The notes under the pieces: model-generated
Database searches by the model: none
What the model was told of the DNA's origin: nothing
The model's input: the letters and a program-made list of their open reading frames with translations, nothing else
Position numbers and translations under genes: made by a program
In this document: one piece after another, positions 23,795-32,809 of the stretch
Position numbering within the stretch: the stretch's first letter is position 1
Layout of the letters: the number at the start of each line of letters is the position of its first letter
Assembly (NCBI GenBank): GCA_965603495.1
Contig: CBFDDF010000003.1
Location: 192,259 to 256,258, forward strand
Origin: Thiomicrorhabdus sp965603495
GTDB lineage: Bacteria > Pseudomonadota > Gammaproteobacteria > Thiomicrospirales > Thiomicrospiraceae
Reading direction: 5' to 3'
DNA length: 64,000 nucleotides

Positions 23795-25753
23795 CTAGAA
23801 CGATATTCTAGAAATCGGTACTTCCAGAGTCGCGGCAATGGCTAAGACCAGCTCTTTTTCAATATCAGCCACTTTACCATCATGCTCAGCACATGCCAGA
23901 AGGCCTTTGAAAATCGTCGCTTTCAATTCATCAGAACAATAGGCCAGTTTTTGAGTGGCTGTCTGGAACAAGGCTTGATTGGATTCATTCGCCTCTAAAA
24001 GCATTACCTCTGACAGGTCAATTATTTTCATACCCGATTCAAATGCTGATTTGACCAGGCCTGGTGAGACCGAATCATGGCCATAGAAAGCCAATAAAGA
24101 CATAATTAATTGAATCTCAACACTCACTTGTTGAGCTTTTTTATAGCGTACTTTAAGCGGGCTTGCCAACTCAAAGTGCACATCCAAATAACGGCTGACC
24201 AGTTGGTAAACGCTTTGTTCATAAATAGTCTGCTTTTGATCTAAATCCATCACAGCTAATAAACACTTTTGAAAGCGCTTATATTGTGGCAATGACATCT
24301 CTTTTAGTGCAGGAATCGCGATATCAATCAAAGGCAGTCGATTTTCGAGACCAGTCGACTGTAGGCGTATATACTGCTGTTTAACCGCTTGTGCTAGACC
24401 TGCTAAGTCAAATTTTGTGAAAAATAGATCTGACACTGACGCAGATAACGTTCGTGAATCTTCAGATTTTACGGACTGAAGACCGATGGACTCTTCACTC
24501 ATTAATACCGCAATGACCAATGCCATTGCATCTATAGGCTGTTTCACATGGTCGATTAAAACCTCTAAGGCTTTTTGAGCGGAACCATTTAATTGCTCAA
24601 TAGCGATGCCCGCGGCCATTAACATGGCTAACGATTCACTCATCTGTATAGGTTCAGATTTTGGCAAAGTTTCACCATCAGGTTCAATAATGGCAACCGG
24701 GAGCGGTGTTAAAAACAGTCCATCCCAATGCGGCTGTAGCCTCTTAATACGTTGTTCAATCGGCGGATGGGTGGCAAACATAAAATTCAAATGACTGCGA
24801 AAAGCTTGTCCAAAGAACAGATGAGATACTTCAGAAACATCCGCCTTTTGAATTCGAGAAGATTGGGATGGCGCGCCAATGACCTTTAAAGCATCTGCAA
24901 TCGATGCCGGGTTACGGGTAAATTGTACCGAGGCCGCATCCGCTAAAAATTCACGCTGTCGACTCACCGCGGCTTTGACGATATTACCCAATAAAACCCC
25001 CAGCCAACCAAGCACACGTAAGAGTATGCCAACGACCATGATACCGCCATTACCTTTCCTCTTAGACCCTGAGGAACGGCTATAACGACCATTACGGTGA
25101 TTTGAAGTTGAAGTTAAGATACGTCCCAATAAAGCAATAAACGCCACACCATGCAATAGCATGATAATGCGTAAATTCAGCCGCATATCTCCGTTCAATA
25201 TATGACTAAATTCATGGCCGACCACTCCTTGCAATTGAGCTCGAGTGAGTTTGTCAATCGCCTCCTGCGTTAAACCAATAACCGCATCTGAAGGCATCAG
25301 CCCTGCAGCAAATGCATTAATCGCAGTTTCCTTTTTAAGCAGGTAAACATCGGGGACAGGCATGCCCGAAGCGATGGCCATTTCGGTCACGACATTGAGG
25401 GCTTTTCTTTCATTTAAATTCGTAGTGTTTGCTGATATTTTCACACCACCCAATCCAGCAGCTACCACACCACCGCCTTTAGCAAGATGACGACTTTCAA
25501 TGTAGGAGCTAATAAATGCCCCACCCATGATAAAAGCCCCCACCCCTAAAAAGGTGTTCAAGTGATTGGCAGAAAACAGCGATGACCAAAAGCCTGCAGA
25601 AAAGCTAGGCAAGGACTGATTCCCAAACAAGGGCATTAACAACATTAAAACAAGGGTGCTAACAAAAGTTAAAAGCAGCAACATGAATAGATAACCCACG
25701 ACCAACCATTTGGTTTTTTGGCGGGCATTATCTTGTGCAATATAAAAGTTCAC
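23795..25753 (-). CDS. M48 (HtpX-like) membrane metalloprotease with a TerB-like tail
   Basis: A 652-residue inner-membrane zinc protease, over twice the length of HtpX. Two N-terminal hydrophobic segments precede the catalytic block VVGHEFSHILNGDMRLN (HExxH), followed by two more membrane segments and SRQREFLADAASVQFT, where the Glu is the third zinc ligand. The C-terminal part is long and helical and ends with a TerB-like piece (LLACAEHDGKVADIEKELVLAIA). It follows lemA by 53 bases on the same strand, and LemA with an HtpX-like peptidase is a common pair. It probably degrades misfolded membrane proteins; the tail may bind a partner. One perfect palindrome lies inside the gene. Confidence 0.92.
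   Translation of the reverse strand: MNFYIAQDNARQKTKWLVVGYLFMLLLLTFVSTLVLMLLMPLFGNQSLPSFSAGFWSSLFSANHLNTFLGVGAFIMGGAFISSYIESRHLAKGGGVVAAGLGGVKISANTTNLNERKALNVVTEMAIASGMPVPDVYLLKKETAINAFAAGLMPSDAVIGLTQEAIDKLTRAQLQGVVGHEFSHILNGDMRLNLRIIMLLHGVAFIALLGRILTSTSNHRNGRYSRSSGSKRKGNGGIMVVGILLRVLGWLGVLLGNIVKAAVSRQREFLADAASVQFTRNPASIADALKVIGAPSQSSRIQKADVSEVSHLFFGQAFRSHLNFMFATHPPIEQRIKRLQPHWDGLFLTPLPVAIIEPDGETLPKSEPIQMSESLAMLMAAGIAIEQLNGSAQKALEVLIDHVKQPIDAMALVIAVLMSEESIGLQSVKSEDSRTLSASVSDLFFTKFDLAGLAQAVKQQYIRLQSTGLENRLPLIDIAIPALKEMSLPQYKRFQKCLLAVMDLDQKQTIYEQSVYQLVSRYLDVHFELASPLKVRYKKAQQVSVEIQLIMSLLAFYGHDSVSPGLVKSAFESGMKIIDLSEVMLLEANESNQALFQTATQKLAYCSDELKATIFKGLLACAEHDGKVADIEKELVLAIAATLEVPISRISF
24054..24065. 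repeat. Iterated palindrome, copy 10 (inside the M48 gene)
   Basis: Perfect copy in the part encoding the C-terminal tail of the protease, read as Ser-Pro-Gly-Leu-Val-Lys. Confidence 0.95.
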
Positions 25754-25806
25754 AACAGAGCTTCAATCCCTATTTATTCACGTCAAATGATGACTAAAAA
25801 TTGATA

Positions 25807-26421
25807 TTAGAAACTGACCTTAGGAACGGCTTGAATGGCGACTTTATCTTCAAACTCCAGAAGTTTTGCATCTACAGGATGACCAAAGGTGGCGGCAAAT
25901 ACCGTTTGCGGAAAACTCTGACGATAGCTGTTATAGACCATCACCGCATCATTAAAAGCTTGGCGCGCAAACGCCACCGTATTTTCAGTGGTGGTCAATT
26001 CTTCAGTCAATTGCATCATATTTTGGTTGGTTTTTAAATCCGGGTAGGCCTCCATCACCAGGTTAAAACGCGACATTGCGCCACTTAAGACACCCTCAGC
26101 ATTCGCCAAGAGTGACATCGAAGTTGCATCGCCTGGATGAGCCGCTGCATTTTTTAATAGAGTCGCCGCCTCATTACGTGCAGAAATAACCGCTTCTAGG
26201 GTTTCTCTTTCATGCGTCATGGCTTTTTTAGCCACTTCAATTAAATTTGGAATCAGATCATAACGGCGTTTAAGCTGGATATCGATATTGGCAAAACCAT
26301 TTATATAGCGGTTTTTATAAGCCACTAACGTATTAAAGATATTGATGAGATAAATAATCGTTAATACCGCGATGGCCAAAATAATAATCAATGTCGTACT
26401 CATAAAAAGACTCCTGCTCAC
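25807..26421 (-). CDS. lemA: LemA family membrane protein
   Basis: A 204-residue LemA protein with one N-terminal membrane segment (TLIIILAIAVLTIIYLINIF, residues 9-28) and a helical domain outside. The family blocks are NTLVAYKNRYINGFANIDIQLKRRYDLIPNLIEVAKKAM, LSRFNLVMEAYPDLKTN-like (here SRFNLVMEAYPDLKTNQ) and TENTVAFARQAFNDAVMVYN. The biochemical role is not settled; LemA commonly accompanies HtpX-like proteases, as here. An AGGAG-type sequence precedes the ATG. The two genes probably form a short operon concerned with membrane quality control. Confidence 0.95.
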   Translation of the reverse strand: MSRSLFMSTTLIIILAIAVLTIIYLINIFNTLVAYKNRYINGFANIDIQLKRRYDLIPNLIEVAKKAMTHERETLEAVISARNEAATLLKNAAAHPGDATSMSLLANAEGVLSGAMSRFNLVMEAYPDLKTNQNMMQLTEELTTTENTVAFARQAFNDAVMVYNSYRQSFPQTVFAATFGHPVDAKLLEFEDKVAIQAVPKVSF

Positions 26422-26657
26422 TCACCTAAAAAACCATCACTAAAATTTGATGGTCGTCTGTTTTTGAAACCATTTTACACAAGTTTTTCTAAATTCCTAA
26501 ACGGTCGAGCTCTCTTTAGCTAACCCTGCCTTCTCTCAAGCCATTAAGACAAACTTCAGGATTTATCCATGGCTTTTCAATATTGCCATTTCCTTATTCA
26601 CCTAATAAAGATTAAAATGGATTTTAATTAAGTACATTTTCTTAAAGGATGATTTCA

Positions 26658-27275
26658 ATGTTTAAACACCTTAGCCTTTCGGCACTATTTCTAACGGCTT
26701 TTACTGTTTTATCACCGGCGATTCATGCGGATGACGAATTTACTGAATCAGAAGCCCAGATGACGCAAAATGTCGACGAAGCAGAATATGATGTTACCTT
26801 GGCAGCCTTTAAAAACTCTAAAGCCGGCAATTTCTTTGAACATGCCTACGGTTATGCCGTTTTCCCAACCATTGGTAAAGTCGGTTTTGTGATTGGTGGC
26901 GCTTATGGTCAAGGTCGAGTTTATGAAAAAGGTCGTTACACCGGTACAACAGAAATGACACAAGCCTCTATCGGCTTTCAATTCGGTGGGCAAGCCTACA
27001 GCCAAATCATTTTCCTCCAAGACCAAAGATCTTATGATGAATTTACCAGTGGTAACTTTGAATTTGGCGCAAATGCTTCTGCGGTCGTGATTACCGCAGG
27101 TGTTGCTGCTGAAGCCTCGACCAAAGGCACCTCTGCTACCGCCAATGCTGGCAACAAACATGTCAAAGCTGAAGGCCAATATTATAAAGGCATGGCTGTC
27201 TTCAATATTGCCAAGGGTGGTTTAATGTATGAAGCAGTATTGAGCGGTCAAAAATTCAATTTCTATCCGAACTAA
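26658..27275 (+). CDS. SYLF (Ysc84-type) lipid-binding protein, exported
   Basis: A 205-residue protein with a signal peptide (MFKHLSLSALFLTAFTVLSPAIHA) and a SYLF/Ysc84 domain, known in other systems to bind lipids. Family sequences are NFFEHAYGYAVFPTIGKVGFVIGGAYGQGRVY, QASIGFQFGGQAYSQIIFLQ and KGGLMYEAVLSGQKFNFYP at the end. I place the start at 26658, because AAAGGA lies eight bases before it; an in-frame ATG at 26649 overlaps that ribosome-binding site. It is probably periplasmic or associated with the outer membrane. A strong terminator follows, so it is a single-gene transcript. Physiological role unknown. Confidence 0.9.
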   Translation: MFKHLSLSALFLTAFTVLSPAIHADDEFTESEAQMTQNVDEAEYDVTLAAFKNSKAGNFFEHAYGYAVFPTIGKVGFVIGGAYGQGRVYEKGRYTGTTEMTQASIGFQFGGQAYSQIIFLQDQRSYDEFTSGNFEFGANASAVVITAGVAAEASTKGTSATANAGNKHVKAEGQYYKGMAVFNIAKGGLMYEAVLSGQKFNFYPN

Positions 27276-27308
27276 GTTTATAAAACTTATCTTTGGAAAC
27301 ATCCAGAC

Positions 27309-27341
27309 AAGGGCGATAGTTTCTACTAGCGCCCTTTTTTA
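27309..27341 (+). terminator. Rho-independent terminator after the SYLF gene
   Basis: AAGGGCGATAGT pairs with ACTAGCGCCCTT (one mismatch) around TTCT, followed by a run of T. It lies 33 bases after the stop codon. Confidence 0.85.
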
Positions 27342-27412
27342 TTGCCAAATCGAAGTTTGCCTTTTATAGTAGCTTGCTTCAATCATCATGAAATGAACAA
27401 CGGAGTCTTCTT

Positions 27413-27751
27413 GTGGATTTAAGCTTTATTGTCGATCTCATCAATAGCCTTTCAAGCTGGATGAAAACCTATTTAAATGAAATTGTCCTTTCTATGGTGG
27501 CGACCTTACTGGTCATCTACGGCAACGACATTATGCTGTTTTTTAAAAAACAGATCGGTAGCCTAAAACTCTTTTTACGGATCAGTTTGTTTGTGGCCTT
27601 CTGCGCATTTGGCTTTGCCTTTTTGACCTCTTTTTTAACACCGCTTATCAGCCAGACCGTCGGTAGAGTAGATGCCATCTGGCTACCCTTGGTGGTCATC
27701 ACCAGCTATTACCTATTAGGCTTGGCTGCACAACGCAAAGGCTTGATTTAA
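27413..27751 (+). CDS. DUF3392 family membrane protein
   Basis: A 112-residue inner-membrane protein of the DUF3392 family (function unknown), seen in several marine Gammaproteobacteria. It has three hydrophobic segments at about residues 24-42, 57-78 and 87-105. The start is GTG with a CGGAG ribosome-binding site. The C-terminus is short and basic (QRKGLI). It is convergent with the parvulin gene, and a perfect palindromic terminator serves both. Confidence 0.85.
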   Translation: MDLSFIVDLINSLSSWMKTYLNEIVLSMVATLLVIYGNDIMLFFKKQIGSLKLFLRISLFVAFCAFGFAFLTSFLTPLISQTVGRVDAIWLPLVVITSYYLLGLAAQRKGLI

Positions 27752-27809
27752 AAACTTTGCGTTAAATCACTCTCCATGAACACCTGAAATATCACCCACG
27801 CATAGCATA

Positions 27810-27851
27810 AAAAAAGCCCGAATAACCAGGCCTGGTTATTCGGGCTTTTTT
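27810..27851. terminator. 42-bp perfect palindromic bidirectional terminator built on the iterated palindrome
   Basis: Bases 27810-27851 are a complete palindrome with no spacer: A-tract, AGCCCGAATA, then ACCAGGCCTGGT (27825-27836, copy 11), then TATTCGGGCT and a T-tract. Read either way it gives a GC-rich stem followed by U residues, so it should end transcripts of both the DUF3392 gene and the convergent parvulin gene. It is the clearest case of the iterated sequence doing a defined job. Confidence 0.9.
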
Positions 27852-27874
27852 ATTTAAACGTTTAAATTAAACGA

Positions 27875-28153
27875 TTAAGAACGACTAGTCACTTCTAGTA
27901 AGTGATAACCAAACTGAGTTTTAACAGGCCCTTCAACAGATCCAATTTCAGCGCTGAAAACCACTTTATCAAATTCTGGAACCATCATACCAGGGCCAAA
28001 CTGACCTAAGTCACCACCGTTTCCACCAGATGGGCAGTTAGAATGCTCTTTTGCAACATCCGCAAAATCTGCTCCATTGGCAATTTGATCTTTCAATTCG
28101 TTACATTTCTCTTCTGAATCTACCAAAATATGACGCGCAGTTGCTAAAGCCAT
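27875..28153 (-). CDS. ppiC: Parvulin-type peptidyl-prolyl isomerase (PpiC-like)
   Basis: A 92-residue single-domain parvulin, which speeds cis-trans isomerisation of bonds before proline. The whole domain is visible: ARHILVDSEEKCNEL, FADVAKEHSNCPSGGNGGDLGQFGPG, MVPEFDKVVF and VKTQFGYHLLEV, with both conserved active-site histidines (residue 8 and near the end). It has no signal peptide, so it is cytoplasmic like E. coli PpiC, whose length it matches. AAGGA precedes the ATG. Confidence 0.95.
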   Translation of the reverse strand: MALATARHILVDSEEKCNELKDQIANGADFADVAKEHSNCPSGGNGGDLGQFGPGMMVPEFDKVVFSAEIGSVEGPVKTQFGYHLLEVTSRS

Positions 28154-28391
28154 GAGACCTTCCTTTATTTACATTTAATTAATTTTTAAATCGGTGATTA
28201 AAATGCTTTGGATGGAGAACCTACAACGTTTATTGTCTATTCTCGCATTAACCGTACAAACACTCTTTTACCTACGTTAAAATCAAATATAAGGTCTTTC
28301 GCGTCACATTCAAGGGTTAACTTTCTCTTTTACTATTTTATTTCTGGTTTTTTATGCATTTCTCGCAAAATGCTCATTTATAATAAGTCCT

Positions 28392-29447
28392 ATGACTGAT
28401 ATTAAACAAAGCACAAAAATGCAATATGCCTCTATCCCAATGCAATCCGTTGGCCCTTTTAAACTGATTGGCGATGTTGAAGTAGACGATCTCATGGTCC
28501 CGTTGGCAACCTATGAAACCCCTCTATGGCCATCGGTTGCGCGAGGCGCTCGAGTCGCAGCACATTCTGGCGGTATTCGTGTCACCGTGGTCGATGAACG
28601 CATGACACGCTCTATTTTATTAGAAGCCCCTAATGCGGGTGTTGCCACTTTACGTTTAAGAGATATTCAAAGTCGCCATGCCGATTTGCAAGCGGTGGTT
28701 TCTCAAAGCAGTCGTTTTGCCAAATTATTAGACACTCACTTTCAAGTGGTCGGTAATCTCATCTACTTACGTTTGGAGTTTAATACGGGTGATGCTTCTG
28801 GTCATAATATGGTCACCAATGCCGCGGACAAGCTGATTCCATGGATTTTAGACACCTATAGCGATTTGAAATATGTCTCTATTTCTGCGAACTACTGTAC
28901 CGACAAAAAGGTTTCTGCCGTCAATGGTATTTTGGGACGCGGTAAATATGTGGTCTGCGAAACGACGATTCCCAGAAAATTCTGTAAACGTTTCCTGAAA
29001 ACTACGCCAGAAGCTTTAGTTGACTTACATATTAAAAAAGACCTAATCGGTAGTATTATTTCTGGTGGTTTAAGAAGCGCTAATGCCCATGTGGCAAACA
29101 TGTTGTTAGGCTTTTATTTGGCGACAGGTCAAGATGCCGCCAATATAGTGGAAGGTTCTCAAGCCATTAACCATTGCGAAGTCACGCCTGATGGTGATTT
29201 GTATTTCTCAACGACACTGCCAAATTTAATAGTCGGTACCGTTGGTAATGGCAAAGGATTAGATTTTGTTTTAGACAATTTAGAACAATTGGGCTGTACC
29301 CAAAAAGATGTCGAACCTGGCGTGAATGCCCGTCGTTTAGCTTGTATCGCAGGTGCCACGGCCTTCTGTGGTGAACTCTCTTTACTGGCGGCGCAGACGA
29401 ATCCCGGCGAACTGATGGAAGCGCATATCAAACTAGAGCGCAGTTAA
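28392..29447 (+). CDS. mvaA: Hydroxymethylglutaryl-CoA reductase
   Basis: A 351-residue HMG-CoA reductase, which reduces HMG-CoA to mevalonate, the committed step of the mevalonate pathway. Motifs correspond to the catalytic domain of the family: GDASGHNMVTNAADK (the DAMGMNM block), LPNLIVGTVGNGKGLDF (the cofactor and GTVGGGT region) and SANAHVANMLLGFYLATGQD. It lacks membrane segments and is somewhat shorter than typical soluble reductases of about 430 residues. Its stop codon abuts the ATG of the isomerase gene, so the two are translationally coupled. An A+T-rich stretch with TATAAT-like sequence just upstream may be the pathway promoter. Confidence 0.92.
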   Translation: MTDIKQSTKMQYASIPMQSVGPFKLIGDVEVDDLMVPLATYETPLWPSVARGARVAAHSGGIRVTVVDERMTRSILLEAPNAGVATLRLRDIQSRHADLQAVVSQSSRFAKLLDTHFQVVGNLIYLRLEFNTGDASGHNMVTNAADKLIPWILDTYSDLKYVSISANYCTDKKVSAVNGILGRGKYVVCETTIPRKFCKRFLKTTPEALVDLHIKKDLIGSIISGGLRSANAHVANMLLGFYLATGQDAANIVEGSQAINHCEVTPDGDLYFSTTLPNLIVGTVGNGKGLDFVLDNLEQLGCTQKDVEPGVNARRLACIAGATAFCGELSLLAAQTNPGELMEAHIKLERS

Positions 29448-30488
29448 ATGACTTTATCTAAAGCTGACTTCGCTTCGCTTCAAGTAATGCAACGTAAACA
29501 AGACCATATCGATGCTGTACTGCACGACCCCCTAGTAGAACGTCAGCAAGGTGGTTTTGAGCAGATAAGGTTAACGCACCGAGGGCTACCGGAATGTGAC
29601 TTCAGCCAAATAGATACCAGCAGCCAGTTTTTAGGAAAAACCATCTCCTTCCCTTTTCTGATTGCCTCCATGACGGGTGGCGCCGCCAATAACTTGGGAA
29701 ACATTAACCGTCATTTAGCAGAGGCCGCTGAGATTTGCCAAGTACCAATGGCGGTCGGTTCTCAACGCGCCATGATCTTAGATGATGCCGCCAAGCAAAG
29801 TTTTACTTTACGTCAATACGCCCCAAACACCCCACTCATTGCCAACTTAGGCGCGGTTCAACTTAACTATGGTTTTGGCGTCGATGAAGCTAGGCGTGCC
29901 ATTGAGGTACTTCAGGCTGACGCGCTGTATTTACATCTCAATCCTTTGCAAGAAATCATTCAACCCGAAGGTGATACCAATTTTGCAGGACTGGTCGATA
30001 AAATCCATCAACTGACACATCAGATTGAAGTGCCCATTATCCTTAAAGAGGTTGGCGCGGGATTATCCCCTAAAGACATTGAACTCGGCCTGCAAGCAGG
30101 CATAACGTACTTTGACGTAGCGGGCCGAGGCGGAACCTCATGGAGTCGTATCGAAGCGCATCGCGCAGATAACCCGCTTGGTTTCACTTTCCAAGATTGG
30201 GGTTTAACCACCGTCGAGGCTTTACAACTGAGCCAGGCCTATCAATCGAAAGGTACTTTTATTGCCAGTGGCGGCATACGTAACGGTATCGACATGGTAA
30301 AAGCTGTTATAATGGGCGGTCGTTTGTGCGGTGTCGCCGCGCCTTTATTGGCACCCGCGCTAGAATCCACCGAAAAAGTGGTTCAAACGATTGAACAATT
30401 TAAACAAGAGTTTGTCACAGCACAATTCTTGTTAGGCATCGACAATGTGGATGCCTTGCATTTGAATAGCGCTTTACTGCTGCCTTGA
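29448..30488 (+). CDS. fni: Type 2 isopentenyl-diphosphate delta-isomerase
   Basis: A 346-residue FMN- and NAD(P)H-dependent isomerase that interconverts IPP and DMAPP. Typical sequences are RKQDHIDAVL at the N-terminus, FPFLIASMTGGA, MAVGSQRAM, LIANLGAVQLNYGF, HLNPLQEIIQPEGDTNF, IILKEVGAGLS, GGTSWSRIEAHRA and FIASGGIRNGIDMVKAVIMGG (FMN phosphate binding). Length is normal. The type 2 enzyme commonly travels with mevalonate-pathway genes in bacteria, as here. The ATG follows the HMG-CoA reductase stop codon without a gap. Confidence 0.96.
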   Translation: MTLSKADFASLQVMQRKQDHIDAVLHDPLVERQQGGFEQIRLTHRGLPECDFSQIDTSSQFLGKTISFPFLIASMTGGAANNLGNINRHLAEAAEICQVPMAVGSQRAMILDDAAKQSFTLRQYAPNTPLIANLGAVQLNYGFGVDEARRAIEVLQADALYLHLNPLQEIIQPEGDTNFAGLVDKIHQLTHQIEVPIILKEVGAGLSPKDIELGLQAGITYFDVAGRGGTSWSRIEAHRADNPLGFTFQDWGLTTVEALQLSQAYQSKGTFIASGGIRNGIDMVKAVIMGGRLCGVAAPLLAPALESTEKVVQTIEQFKQEFVTAQFLLGIDNVDALHLNSALLLP

Positions 30489-30573
30489 ACTCCTGAGAAA
30501 TTTTCTTGAGGTTTAAGCCTTTTAAGTCAGTAAAGAAATAAGAATCATTTAAGAAAAAGAATCCATTCTCACT

Positions 30574-31743
30574 ATGAAAGTAGGTATCGATTTACTCCAT
30601 TTTGCGACTGCAAACTACTATCTAGGATTAGATACTTTTGCAGCCGAAAAAAATATTGATGTAGATAAGTTCTATGTCGGCATTGGACAAGAGAAAATGT
30701 CGATTGCATCGCCAGATGAAGATATCGTCAGTTTGGCAGCCAAAGCTGCGGCACCCATTTTACAGAAAATCGATTCTAATGAGATTTCTGCTGTGCTATT
30801 TGCCACCGAATCAGGGGTTGACCAATCGAAGTCGGCAGGCGTTTTCCTGCATGGCCTTCTGAATTTGTCTAACCGTTGTCGTGTCGTAGAGTTTAAGCAC
30901 GCCTGCTATGCTGGCGCGGCTGCCTTACAGATGGCCACAGCACTGGTCAGAGCCAACCCGAAAGAGAAAATCCTCGTGATAGCGGCTGATGTTGCCAAAT
31001 ATGATCTGGATACTTCGGGGGAAGCAACTCAAGGTTGTGGTGCCGTCGCGATGCTGGTCACTGAATCTCCGCGCATTCTTGAAATCGAGTCTGGCTCAGG
31101 CTACTACACTGACGATGTTATGGATTTCTGGCGCCCCAATAGCAGAACAACTGCACTGGTGGATGGCAAATATTCAACCAAAGTCTACCTAAACAGCCTG
31201 AAACAGGTTTGGGAACACTTTACAGAATCGACTGGCAAAAGCTTTACCGACATTGATTACTTCTGTTATCACATCCCTTTTACCAAGATGGCTGAAAAAG
31301 CGCATCAAACCTTGGTGAAAAAAGCGGGTGTAAAATTAACTCAAGCGCAGTTTGAAGCACAAACATTACCGGGCCAACTGTATAACCGTATTATCGGTAA
31401 CAGCTACAGCGCTTCACTATTTATCAGTTTCATCTCGTTATTAGACAACCTAACTGATAACATTGAAAATAAACGTGTGAGTTTCTTTAGTTATGGTTCT
31501 GGCTGTGTCGCCGAGTTCTTTACGGGTGTTATGCAACCAGGTTATCAAGCCGTTTTGATGACTACAAACCATAAAGCCCAAATCGACAATAGAACCCCTC
31601 TAACCTACACTCAGTATTTAGAATTCCATCAACAGATGGGAGCTACAGATGAAAATGTCGTTTTTGATGTTAACAATCGAGGGCCTTACCGCTTGGCTGG
31701 CATTAAAGACCACAAACGCTATTATGAAAAAACGGACAATTAA
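30574..31743 (+). CDS. mvaS: Hydroxymethylglutaryl-CoA synthase
   Basis: A 389-residue HMG-CoA synthase, joining acetyl-CoA and acetoacetyl-CoA. The nucleophilic cysteine is C111 in EFKHACYAGAAAL and the general base is E79 in FATESGVDQSKS. The later histidine block is DYFCYHIPFTKMAEKAH, and GNSYSASLFISFISLLD and FSYGSGCVAEFF complete the thiolase-fold core. Length and motifs match bacterial MvaS. It lies 85 bases after the isomerase gene and 19 before the first kinase gene, so it is probably part of the same transcript. Confidence 0.96.
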   Translation: MKVGIDLLHFATANYYLGLDTFAAEKNIDVDKFYVGIGQEKMSIASPDEDIVSLAAKAAAPILQKIDSNEISAVLFATESGVDQSKSAGVFLHGLLNLSNRCRVVEFKHACYAGAAALQMATALVRANPKEKILVIAADVAKYDLDTSGEATQGCGAVAMLVTESPRILEIESGSGYYTDDVMDFWRPNSRTTALVDGKYSTKVYLNSLKQVWEHFTESTGKSFTDIDYFCYHIPFTKMAEKAHQTLVKKAGVKLTQAQFEAQTLPGQLYNRIIGNSYSASLFISFISLLDNLTDNIENKRVSFFSYGSGCVAEFFTGVMQPGYQAVLMTTNHKAQIDNRTPLTYTQYLEFHQQMGATDENVVFDVNNRGPYRLAGIKDHKRYYEKTDN

Positions 31744-31762
31744 TCGTTAAGCGAGACGCCCT

Positions 31763-32809
31763 ATGAAAACGCTCTGCTCTGTGCCGGCTAAATTGATACT
31801 CTCTGGTGAGCATGCCGTTTTATATCAATGCCCAGCCCTGAGCATGGCGATTGACTTGCCGACCTATTGTGAATGTGAATACACGCCCAATACATTGTTT
31901 TCAGTCACGGTCGAACTGGTCAACTTCCAACAAAAGCACTGTTTCCCCTATGATCTCTGGCAAAAAATTGCCATCGAAACAGAAAGCCGTTACCGATTGT
32001 TTGAACAACAATCAGGCGCGATTCAAGCCGTCTTGACCAAACCCATTGACCTGGTTCTCAACACCCTCTTTCATTTTGAAGAACTCTGCCCACTAAAACC
32101 CGGTGACTGGCAATTTAAAATTCACTCGGAAGCGCCTATCGGTAGAGGCATGGGCAGTTCTGCCGCTGTCATCATCAGCCTTTTAACATCTCTTATAACA
32201 CATCACCGTTTTAATCTTTCGGACGACGGACTACTCGCATTAGCACGACGCATTGAGTGTCGGCAGCATGGTCAATCGAGCGGCATTGATCCAGCCACAC
32301 TCATCTATGGTGGACTCTTACAGTATCAATCCAATCTACCGATACAGCGTATTAATGCGCAAAAACTCAATGCCTGGCTGATTGATACCGGAAAACCCTT
32401 AAGCACCACAGGACAATGCGTTGCGCAGGTCAAACAACACTGGGCTAATGACAAAGCATGCTGGAAAAGCTTTAAAAATGTTACCCAAAAACTGGTACAA
32501 GCTTGGTCAGAGGAAGACTCGTTAGGTTTTAAAAGAGGAATTCGAAAAAATCAGAAATTGCTCTTTAAACTAGGCGTAGTCCCTGCCAAGGTTCAAGGCT
32601 TTATCGACAGACTGGAAAGCCAACATCATGCCGCTGCGAAGATTTGTGGTGCTGGCAGCGTATCGGGCGACAATGCAGGTATGGTTCTATGCATTTCTGA
32701 GACCCCTCCTTATACACTGTGTGAAACCTACGGTTATGAATGTCGCCCCTTACAGCTACAAACCAAAGGCATTGAATGTAATGTCATTCAACTTGCACAG
32801 ATTGACTAG
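31763..32809 (+). CDS. GHMP kinase of the mevalonate pathway (mevalonate kinase-like)
   Basis: A 348-residue GHMP-superfamily kinase. Motif 1 is VPAKLILSGEHAVLYQCPALSMAI, the ATP-binding motif 2 is APIGRGMGSSAAVIISLL (about residues 124-141) and motif 3 is AAKICGAGSVSGDNAGMVL. QHGQSSGIDPATLIYGG and LIDTGKPLSTT resemble mevalonate kinase, so I favour that activity, but the next gene is also mevalonate-kinase-like. The pathway needs one mevalonate kinase and one phosphomevalonate kinase, and which is which cannot be settled by eye. Its stop codon touches the ATG of the next gene. Confidence 0.85.
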   Translation: MKTLCSVPAKLILSGEHAVLYQCPALSMAIDLPTYCECEYTPNTLFSVTVELVNFQQKHCFPYDLWQKIAIETESRYRLFEQQSGAIQAVLTKPIDLVLNTLFHFEELCPLKPGDWQFKIHSEAPIGRGMGSSAAVIISLLTSLITHHRFNLSDDGLLALARRIECRQHGQSSGIDPATLIYGGLLQYQSNLPIQRINAQKLNAWLIDTGKPLSTTGQCVAQVKQHWANDKACWKSFKNVTQKLVQAWSEEDSLGFKRGIRKNQKLLFKLGVVPAKVQGFIDRLESQHHAAAKICGAGSVSGDNAGMVLCISETPPYTLCETYGYECRPLQLQTKGIECNVIQLAQID

